DNA of 11,264 nucleotides. Origin: Bacillota bacterium (GTDB taxonomy: Bacteria > Bacillota > Clostridia > Christensenellales > Borkfalkiaceae). The position numbers and the translations under genes were made by a program. Positions 6,982-11,264 of this stretch are shown one piece after another (positions within the stretch are counted from its first letter, which is position 1; the number at the start of each line of letters is the position of its first letter). The DNA lies in NCBI GenBank assembly GCA_003343765.1, contig QAKO01000057.1, positions 1 through 11,264 of the forward strand, in the 5' to 3' direction. A model generated the notes under the pieces. It saw nothing but the letters and a program-made list of their open reading frames with translations. It was not told the DNA's origin and ran no database searches.

Positions 6982-7010
6982 ACTATACTCTTTCTGCTCG
7001 TAAATGTCAA
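6982..7010 (-). promoter_or_regulatory. SigA promoter of the ECF S-component gene
   Basis: TTGACA (7010-7005) and TATAGT (6987-6982) are 17 bp apart on the minus strand, predicting a start near 6975. Confidence 0.85.
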
Positions 7011-7089
7011 CTATTGTGAAGCAATTCAACAAAAATCTGATCCGTAACCGAACGTTCGCTTGTTTTGTATCCCGAATTATTTTGTACAA

Positions 7090-7129
7090 AAAACGGGGAA
7101 GTGCAGAAATTTCTGCACTTCCCCGTTTT
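7090..7129. terminator. Perfect 40-bp palindrome, bidirectional terminator
   Basis: Bases 7090-7109 are the exact reverse complement of 7110-7129 (AAAACGGGGAAGTGCAGAAA and its mirror). Each strand reads GC-rich arms followed by at least four Ts, and the minus strand has six. It lies between the CBS-domain gene and the ECF promoter, so it probably stops read-through from the former. Confidence 0.8.
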
Positions 7130-7140
7130 CTCTGAATAAA

Positions 7141-7171
7141 GCCGCGGCGCGAAGTTTCTTCGCGCCGCGGC
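7141..7171 (-). terminator. Second hairpin behind the CBS-domain gene
   Basis: A perfect 14-bp stem (GCCGCGGCGCGAAG with CTTCGCGCCGCGGC) has a 3-nt TTT loop on the plus strand. On the minus strand it is followed by TTTATTCAGA, a weak T tract, then by the palindrome at 7090-7129. Confidence 0.65.
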
Positions 7172-7184
7172 TCCTTTTCCGTTC

Positions 7185-7220
7185 AAAAAGGCGGGACGGG
7201 AAATGGTTTTTCCTTCCGCC
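7185..7220 (-). terminator. First hairpin behind the CBS-domain gene
   Basis: On the minus strand GGCGG and GGAAA pair with TTTCC and CCGCC across an internal loop, and five Ts (7189-7185) follow. It begins 15 bp after the stop codon. The stem is less perfect than the next two but the T run is correct. Confidence 0.5.
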
Positions 7221-7234
7221 GCGCCGATGATTTT

Positions 7235-7969
7235 TCAGAATGCCTTTGCGTTGAATGTTTCCAGATAGCGATTGATGACGGGAAAATCCGACGGCGTAAG
7301 GAGCAGAAGCACTTTTTCACCGATCTTCCCGTTCTCGGTCACGATGACCGCATAAATATCTTTGTGATGTTCGAATGCCGAAAAGACGTCAAAAACGGTC
7401 GCCGTCTTATCGACAAGGTAATATTTTTTAAAAAGCTCATCGCTGAGCACGTCGCCGCACTTCGTCTCTCTCAGGTATGCCGTCACGTCTTCGCCTGCCG
7501 CCGCACGCTCCGCGATCAGGCGGAAAACATAATAACTGTTCAAAACTCCCTTCATCTTGCCGTGATCGTACACCACCACCGTCTTTTTTTCGCTTTCGCC
7601 GAACGTCTGTACCGCCGTCAGCAGCGGCTTGTCTGCATACACAATGCTCGTCTTTTTTACCTTGAACGCTTCCGTCACGCTCGGCGGGTTGCAGAGCTGT
7701 TTCTCAATGTATTGAATGTTTTCCACAACATCGTCGCTCGGATTCGCAATAAAAAGATCTCCGCCGCCCGTTCGGTGTACGATCGCATTCCGCAGTTTTC
7801 CGTAATCCACCAGCTCGTTTTCGTACCGCCGCACCGTGATGTTCAGATCGGTACAACGCTTGACAAGATCCGTGAAATTCTGCGTCGGTTTCATGCTGTA
7901 TAGCATCTTCAGCTGACTTTCGATCTTGTTATAACTCTTTAAAAATTTTGCAGCGTTTGCATAATCCAT
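7235..7969 (-). CDS. HEPN-like / CBS-domain protein
   Basis: This soluble protein has 244 aa and no signal peptide. Residues 1-95 are predicted helical and contain LRNAIVH, with Arg60-Asn61 and His65 spaced like the RNxxxH motif of HEPN RNA-cleaving domains. Residues about 100-235 (SIVYADKPLLTAV..., KTVVVYDHGKMKGVLN..., YAVIVTENGKIG) have the strand-helix rhythm of a CBS pair, a fold that commonly binds adenine nucleotides. The combination suggests nucleotide-controlled RNA binding or cleavage, which is inference; it may instead be a non-catalytic CBS protein. The start ATG at 7969-7967 follows AAAGGGGG by about 10 bases. The frame extends upstream to 8140, but those codons cross its own promoter. 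It is monocistronic, insulated by three hairpins, and divergent from an HNH gene 148 bp away. Confidence 0.75.
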   Translation of the reverse strand: MDYANAAKFLKSYNKIESQLKMLYSMKPTQNFTDLVKRCTDLNITVRRYENELVDYGKLRNAIVHRTGGGDLFIANPSDDVVENIQYIEKQLCNPPSVTEAFKVKKTSIVYADKPLLTAVQTFGESEKKTVVVYDHGKMKGVLNSYYVFRLIAERAAAGEDVTAYLRETKCGDVLSDELFKKYYLVDKTATVFDVFSAFEHHKDIYAVIVTENGKIGEKVLLLLTPSDFPVINRYLETFNAKAF

Positions 7970-7996
7970 GGAATATTTTCCCCCTTTCCTGTCTGC

Positions 7997-8025
7997 ATTA
8001 TAGCACAAAACATTGTGCCTTTCAA
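7997..8025 (-). promoter_or_regulatory. Promoter of the HEPN-like/CBS gene
   Basis: TTGAAA (8025-8020) and TATAAT (8002-7997) have a 17-bp spacer, with an extended -10 TG one base before TATAAT. The predicted start is near 7990, giving a short leader of about 20 nt. Confidence 0.8.
8003..8018. promoter_or_regulatory. Inverted repeat in the promoter spacer, likely repressor operator
   Basis: GCACAAAACATTGTGC has perfect 6-bp arms (GCACAA/TTGTGC on the minus strand) around 4 bp and fills the spacer between -35 and -10. A dimeric repressor bound here would block the polymerase. No regulator gene is next to it, so self-regulation or a distant factor is possible. It is too close to the -10 to be a leader hairpin. 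Confidence 0.5.
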
Positions 8026-8065
8026 GACTAAAACCGCAAAATGTGCCATTATTTTTTTTCGGAGA

Positions 8066-8094
8066 TTGCTTCTTTTTTAGTTTTATGATATAAT
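8066..8094 (+). promoter_or_regulatory. Promoter of the HNH gene
   Basis: A perfect TATAAT (8089-8094) is preceded by an extended -10 TG and, 17 bp upstream, by TTGCTT (8066-8071), a weaker -35. A start near 8101 leaves about 17 nt before the ATG. Confidence 0.75.
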
Positions 8095-8117
8095 ATACGA
8101 AATTTCGGGAGCGGAAC

Positions 8118-8552
8118 ATGCCAAAACAATACAAACTCAACTTTCAGCTCGTGCCGGACGGATGCTGGTATACAAATCTGCGCAGCGCCCTGCCCAAACA
8201 GGTCTGGGACGGACTGCGGCGCGCCGCTTATGCGCGCGCAGGCGGCAGATGCAGTATCTGCGGAAAACCGGGCAGACTCGAAGCCCACGAAGTGTGGAGC
8301 TACGACGACAAAACACACATCCAGAAACTGGAAGACATTATTGCGGTATGCCCCGCCTGCCATGAAGTGATCCATATCGGGCGGACATCGCTTCTCGGCA
8401 ATGAACCGCGCGCGCAGGAACATTTTATGCGCGTCAACGGCTGCACGCAGAGCGAATACCACGCAGCTCTCGGAGAAGCAAACCGCGTGCATGCCGAACG
8501 CAGCCGTCACGAATGGGTGACCGATATTTCCAAGCTGAAAGAATTGCTGTAA
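8118..8552 (+). CDS. Small HNH-type zinc nuclease-like protein
   Basis: The protein has 144 aa with two zinc-type pairs, Cys45-x2-Cys48 and Cys78-x2-Cys81, flanking LEAHEVWSYDD (His57) and followed by His82 and His86 (CHEVIHIGR). This is the treble-clef layout of HNH endonucleases and fits a compact, single-domain family. Whether it cuts DNA, and where, cannot be read from the sequence. No DNA-binding extension, toxin partner or methylase is present. The ATG at 8118 follows GGGAG (8107-8111) by 6 bases. It is transcribed divergently from the HEPN-like/CBS gene and is followed by a small terminator, so it appears monocistronic. Divergence does not prove a functional link. Confidence 0.82.
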   Translation: MPKQYKLNFQLVPDGCWYTNLRSALPKQVWDGLRRAAYARAGGRCSICGKPGRLEAHEVWSYDDKTHIQKLEDIIAVCPACHEVIHIGRTSLLGNEPRAQEHFMRVNGCTQSEYHAALGEANRVHAERSRHEWVTDISKLKELL

Positions 8553-8583
8553 ATTTTGTCGTTTGTCGGCCGGTTTAGTCTGC

Positions 8584-8604
8584 AAACGTACGGCACGTTT
8601 TTTT
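8584..8604 (+). terminator. Small terminator behind the HNH gene
   Basis: AAACGT (8584-8589) and ACGTTT (8595-8600) form a 6-bp stem with an ACGGC loop. A run of seven Ts (8598-8604) begins inside the stem. The stem is short, so read-through into the next gene, for which I see no clear promoter, is possible. Confidence 0.5.
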
Positions 8605-8640
8605 AAGTGTCATGATTATTTTTTAAGGAAAGCCGCCGTA

Positions 8641-8662
8641 CGGCAATTTTCAAAAATTGCCG
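8641..8662 (+). repeat. Hairpin in the leader of the CDF gene
   Basis: CGGCAATTTT and AAAATTGCCG are perfect 10-bp arms around CA. The hairpin ends 12 bases before the GGAG site of the CDF gene. Its inner AT half would melt easily. I see no yybP-ykoY (Mn) or NiCo riboswitch signature around it, so a regulatory role is open. Confidence 0.45.
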
Positions 8663-8685
8663 CACCGCGGTCACGGAGACTGAAG

Positions 8686-9846
8686 ATGTTATCAAAAATT
8701 TTCCTGCATAAAAAAGACGATCCGAACGATCCTGCCGTCCGCGCGCGGTGCGGACGGAACGCCGGGATCTTCGGGATCGTGCTCAACACCCTGCTTGCGG
8801 CGGGCAAAATCATTGTGGGCTCGGTTTCGGGCGCCATTTCCGTCACGGCAGACGGACTCAACAACCTGACCGACTGCGGCAGCAATGTCGTGTCCGTCAT
8901 CGGTTTCAAAATGAGCGAAAAACCTGCCGACAAGGAACATCCTTTCGGGCATCGGCGCGCCGAATCGGTGGCATCTCTCCTGATCGCGGTCATCATTCTC
9001 GTGGTTGCGGCAGAATTGATCATGCAATCGGCGGAAAAAATCTTTTCCCCCTCCGAAACGGACATTTCCCTGCTCGTACTGCTTGTCCTGGGTATTTCTG
9101 TCGCCGTAAAGCTGTTTATGTTTCTGTTGAACCGAAGCCTTGGCAAAGCCATTTCTTCGGAAACACTCAAAGCGACCGCCGCCGACAGCATCTCCGACGT
9201 CATTGCCACCACCGCCGTCCTTATTTCCGCCATCCTTTCACGCTTTACAAGCCTCGAACTCGATGGCTATCTCGGCGTTGTGGTCGCACTCTTTATCGCG
9301 GTGACGGGCATCGGCATTCTCAAAGATACCGTTTCCAACCTTCTGGGCAAAGCTCCCGATCCCGATACCGTCCGAGACATCGAAAAACGCGTTCTTTCCT
9401 TTGAAAACGTGCGCGGACTTCACGACCTCACCGTTCACGATTACGGTCAGAATAAATTGTATGCGACCGTTCACGTGGAAGTGGACGCGCAGATGTCCAT
9501 TACTTCCGCCCACGACCTTGCAGACCGCATCGAAAAGGATTTCGCGGAACAAACCGCCATCGCACTGACCGTTCACATCGATCCGCTCGTCTACGACGAC
9601 CCCGAACTCAACCGCCTGCGCGATGAGATCAACCGCATTGTGGACGAGATCGATCCCGCTTTGAAAATGCACGATTTCCGCATGGTCGGCGGCGAAACAC
9701 ACAAAAACCTTGTCTTTGACGTCGCCGTACCCTTCGACTGCAAAATTTCCGATACGGAAATCTACAAACGCATCAAAGACGGCGTATCCCTGCTCGACGG
9801 TCATTACGACGCCGTCGCCACCATAGAACGTCAGAATATCGAATAA
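8686..9846 (+). CDS. Cation diffusion facilitator, probably Mn2+ efflux type
   Basis: This metal/proton antiporter of 386 aa should export a divalent cation from the cytoplasm. Six helices lie within about residues 25-215, and HPFGHRR (85-91) is the typical loop after helix 2. The transport site is Asn59-x3-Asp63 in helix 2 and Asp167-x3-Asp171 in helix 5. Asn in place of the zinc-type His is what manganese exporters such as MntE show, so Mn2+ is the likely cargo (inferred from family knowledge). The first cytoplasmic ferredoxin-like dimer domain spans about 225-300. A further 85 residues (VGGETHKNLVFDVAVP...) look like a second, degenerate copy, which some Bacillota CDF proteins have. The ATG at 8686 follows GGAG (8675-8678) by 7 bases; a TTG at 8563 would read through the upstream terminator and is rejected. 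Confidence 0.9.
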   Translation: MLSKIFLHKKDDPNDPAVRARCGRNAGIFGIVLNTLLAAGKIIVGSVSGAISVTADGLNNLTDCGSNVVSVIGFKMSEKPADKEHPFGHRRAESVASLLIAVIILVVAAELIMQSAEKIFSPSETDISLLVLLVLGISVAVKLFMFLLNRSLGKAISSETLKATAADSISDVIATTAVLISAILSRFTSLELDGYLGVVVALFIAVTGIGILKDTVSNLLGKAPDPDTVRDIEKRVLSFENVRGLHDLTVHDYGQNKLYATVHVEVDAQMSITSAHDLADRIEKDFAEQTAIALTVHIDPLVYDDPELNRLRDEINRIVDEIDPALKMHDFRMVGGETHKNLVFDVAVPFDCKISDTEIYKRIKDGVSLLDGHYDAVATIERQNIE

Positions 9847-9869
9847 CTTATTTCATACGGAGTCATCTT

Positions 9870-10355
9870 ATGAAACATTCCGCTGTTCAGAAAAAGACAA
9901 TGGAAAACAAGGCGGAGTCTCCCGCGCCGAACACGCGCGGGACTTTTTATACGCATTCCTACGTCGAACTACCCACACAAGCAAAAAATATCCGTGAAGA
10001 AGTGTTCATGCGCGAGCAGGGTTTTACGGAAGAATTTGACAAAACGGACGAAAATGCCGTACACATACTCCTGTTTTTCGGACAAAATGCCATAGGCACC
10101 TGCCGTCTTTTTCAAAGCGGCGGAGCATGGTTTATCGGACGCGTCGCTGTCCTTCGCGAATTCCGCGGCAAAGGCTGCGGCAAAATGCTTTTACAGGCGG
10201 CTGAGCGCGAGATCGTAAACCGCGGCGGAAATTGCTGTTTCCTGCACGCACAGTGCCGTGCTATGGATTTTTATGCGCGCTGCGGCTATTCCCCCTGCGG
10301 CCACCCCTTCGATGAGGAAGGATGTCCTCACGTCGCAATGAAAAAAATACTCTGA
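9870..10355 (+). CDS. GNAT-family N-acetyltransferase (ElaA/YjcF-like)
   Basis: The protein has 161 aa. IREEVFMREQGF...EFDKTDENAVH (41-65) matches the opening of the ElaA/YjcF branch. IGRVAVLREFRGKGCGKMLL (89-108) is motif A, with the acetyl-CoA phosphate loop R99-x2-G102-x-G104. HAQCRAMDFYARCGYSPCGHPFDEEG (126-151) closes the fold. It would transfer an acetyl group from acetyl-CoA to an unknown amine. The ATG at 9870 follows CGGAG by 7 bases. Only 23 bp separate it from the CDF stop and there is no terminator between, so the two are probably one operon; no functional tie to metal export is evident. The first 25 residues are polar and probably disordered. Confidence 0.88.
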   Translation: MKHSAVQKKTMENKAESPAPNTRGTFYTHSYVELPTQAKNIREEVFMREQGFTEEFDKTDENAVHILLFFGQNAIGTCRLFQSGGAWFIGRVAVLREFRGKGCGKMLLQAAEREIVNRGGNCCFLHAQCRAMDFYARCGYSPCGHPFDEEGCPHVAMKKIL

Positions 10356-10424
10356 ATAAAAAAACGCCCGCCAAAATACCGTGCTCTGAACTGAACAAAG
10401 TTCTGCCGATTATATTATCTATCG

Positions 10425-10555
10425 ATTCGGCCTTTTACTCCCATTCGATCTTTTGCATTAGGTTCATTCGGTATTTTACATTTATGTAATTTTTTAGAGT
10501 CATTCAGTATTTTACATCCATTTGACCTTTTATATTTATTTGTTTTTTTACGTTT
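10425..10555. repeat. Array of seven degenerate 18-bp AT-rich tandem repeats
   Basis: Units start at 10425, 10443, 10466, 10484, 10502, 10520 and 10538. All are 18 bp except the second, which carries 5 extra bases. They share ATTCGNNNTTTTACATNN, with the TTTTA (or TTTTG) core at unit positions 9-13 in every copy. A partial eighth unit may start near 10556. The array lies in the convergent gap between the GNAT gene and the terminators, inside the 3' untranslated part of the CDF-GNAT transcript. It is not CRISPR: there are no spacers. No origin box or known binding site is recognised. Confidence 0.75.
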
Positions 10556-10578
10556 TTTCGGTTTTCAAAACCGACGAA

Positions 10579-10614
10579 AAAAGCCGCGCCTTCGGCATCG
10601 AAGGCGCGGCTTTT
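10579..10614. terminator. Bidirectional terminator between convergent units
   Basis: A perfect 16-bp stem (AAAAGCCGCGCCTTCG with CGAAGGCGCGGCTTTT) and a GCAT loop, flanked by six As (10577-10582) and five Ts (10611-10615). It can end the CDF-GNAT transcript on the plus strand and the membrane-protein transcript on the minus strand. It is the first good plus-strand terminator after the GNAT gene. Confidence 0.85.
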
Positions 10615-10670
10615 TCTGATCGTAAACCAAAATAAAATTTGTTTCTGAAAGCCCTTTCCGAAATAACATA

Positions 10671-10704
10671 AAGCAACCCGAATCTATATTGATTCGGGTT
10701 GCTT
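10671..10704 (-). terminator. Terminator of the small membrane-protein gene
   Basis: AAGCAACCCGAATC and GATTCGGGTTGCTT make a perfect 14-bp stem with a 6-nt loop, 23 bp after the stop codon on the minus strand. It is followed there by TATGTTATTT, a moderate T tract, with the bidirectional hairpin at 10579-10614 as backup. Confidence 0.65.
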
Positions 10705-10727
10705 CGTACCTGTACTGCTTGATTGTT

Positions 10728-11180
10728 TCATTTTTTATTCGACGCCACTCTGTCGTTTTCGTCTTGCGCATCGGCACTGCCTGCCGCTTTTGCTGCGCTG
10801 TCCGTCTCTGAAGAATTTGAATTTTCAGCTTTGGATGCGTCTGCGCCTTCTTTCTCCCCGCCAAAGAGCGACAAAATAATGAATACCGCATAGACCGCGA
10901 TCTTTGCAATCTGCAAGAAAAAGCGGAACCAGCTGAGAAACTCACTGAAGCCTTGATTGTACCCCGCCAAACCGTGAATGGAAGAAAGAACAGACACAAA
11001 AGCATCGATCGCCGTAAAAATCAGCGTCACGATGAACGCCGTTTTGGCTGTACGGCGCAGATCTTCATCCTCACTCTTGACGATCACATAACCGCCCGTT
11101 ATCGCATACGCGATCAGACTGACATAACCGCAAAGCCAGATCAACGCCTTTTTCCAACGATTATTCCAGATATTTTTCAT
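10728..11180 (-). CDS. Small membrane protein of unknown function, three to four helices
   Basis: The protein has 150 aa. Hydrophobic segments lie at about residues 12-34 (LIWLCGYVSLIAYAITGGYVIV), 46-66 (TAFIVTLIFTAIDAFVSVL) and 85-106 (FRFFLQIAKIAVYAVFIILSLF). They are followed by a 40-residue acidic, Ala/Ser-rich tail that is probably disordered in the cytoplasm. The charged loop KSEDEDLRRTAKTAF recalls DUF4870/Tic20-like small membrane proteins, but the match is loose. The ATG (11180-11178) follows GGAGGG by about 4 bases, and the gene has its own promoter and terminator, so it is a real single-gene unit. I do not recognise a function. Confidence 0.75.
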   Translation of the reverse strand: MKNIWNNRWKKALIWLCGYVSLIAYAITGGYVIVKSEDEDLRRTAKTAFIVTLIFTAIDAFVSVLSSIHGLAGYNQGFSEFLSWFRFFLQIAKIAVYAVFIILSLFGGEKEGADASKAENSNSSETDSAAKAAGSADAQDENDRVASNKK

Positions 11181-11199
11181 GATTCCCTCCTTTTTCTTT

Positions 11200-11229
11200 A
11201 TTATACGACATGAAAATTATTTTTGTCAA
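11200..11229 (-). promoter_or_regulatory. SigA promoter of the small membrane-protein gene
   Basis: TTGACA (11229-11224) and TATAAT (11205-11200) are both perfect and separated by 18 bp, with an AT-rich spacer. The short leader contains the GGAGGG ribosome binding site. The last 35 bases of the window hold nothing else recognisable. Confidence 0.8.
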
Positions 11230-11264
11230 CAGAAAAACAAAAATTCTTTGTCCGTCGTCATCTG

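Noticed and set aside
6852..7010. Extended N terminus of the ECF S component back to 7010
   Set aside because: The start codon is the first three bases of the TTGACA -35 box, and the region is the leader.
7970..8140. Extended N terminus of the HEPN-like/CBS protein back to 8140
   Set aside because: These codons cross the gene's own -35, operator and -10 as well as the HNH promoter; the ATG at 7969 has a ribosome binding site.
8563..8685. TTG start at 8563 for the CDF gene
   Set aside because: No ribosome binding site; it reads through the HNH terminator and a leader hairpin, and the ATG at 8686 has a well-spaced GGAG.
10425..10555. CRISPR array
   Set aside because: The units are contiguous 18-mers with no spacers, are degenerate, and no cas gene is near.

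Overview
The window looks like a low-to-medium GC Bacillota (Clostridia-like) chromosome. This is inferred from strong AGGAGG-type ribosome binding sites, near-consensus SigA promoters (TTGACA, 16-18 bp, TATAAT) before most transcription units, AT-rich gaps, an ECF vitamin-type S component and a two-gene multidrug ABC exporter. No rRNA, tRNA, CRISPR array, insertion sequence or phage gene is visible. The genus cannot be named from this sequence.

Layout, left to right. (1) 1-891, minus: the 5' part of a surface lipoprotein gene with a bacterial Ig-like (Big_2) domain. Its signal peptide is separated from the lipobox by a one-base frameshift. (2) 904-1396: an AT-rich gap with no convincing gene. 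(3) About 2177 to 1397, minus: a stretch of roughly 780 nt with a perfect-hexamer promoter at one end and a strong hairpin plus T tract at the other, no credible protein and several pairable helices, including an 8-bp helix joining its two ends. This is a candidate large structured non-coding RNA and is the most interesting item here. (4) 2331-2436: two long hairpins ending the next unit. (5) 2456-5903, minus: two overlapping ABC half-transporter genes that together form a heterodimeric exporter with one degenerate ATP site. A 9-G tract sits at the start of the first. (6) 6126-7010, minus: an ECF S-component gene with its own promoter, a leader of about 120 nt and three downstream hairpins. 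(7) 7090-8025, minus: a gene for a protein with a HEPN-like RNxxxH motif and a C-terminal CBS-like region, with an inverted repeat filling the spacer of its promoter. (8) 8066-8552, plus, divergent from it: a small HNH-type zinc protein. (9) 8686-10355, plus: a cation diffusion facilitator with a manganese-type site and, 23 bp downstream, a GNAT acetyltransferase. (10) 10425-10555: an AT-rich array of seven degenerate 18-bp tandem repeats. (11) 10579-10704: convergent terminators. (12) 10728-11180, minus: a small membrane protein with its own promoter.

The two ABC genes work together, and the CDF and GNAT genes are probably co-transcribed. The rest are separate single-gene units, each insulated by strong and often stacked hairpins. 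Nothing indicates a recent mobile element. Calls rest on reading the sequence alone; no database search was possible.
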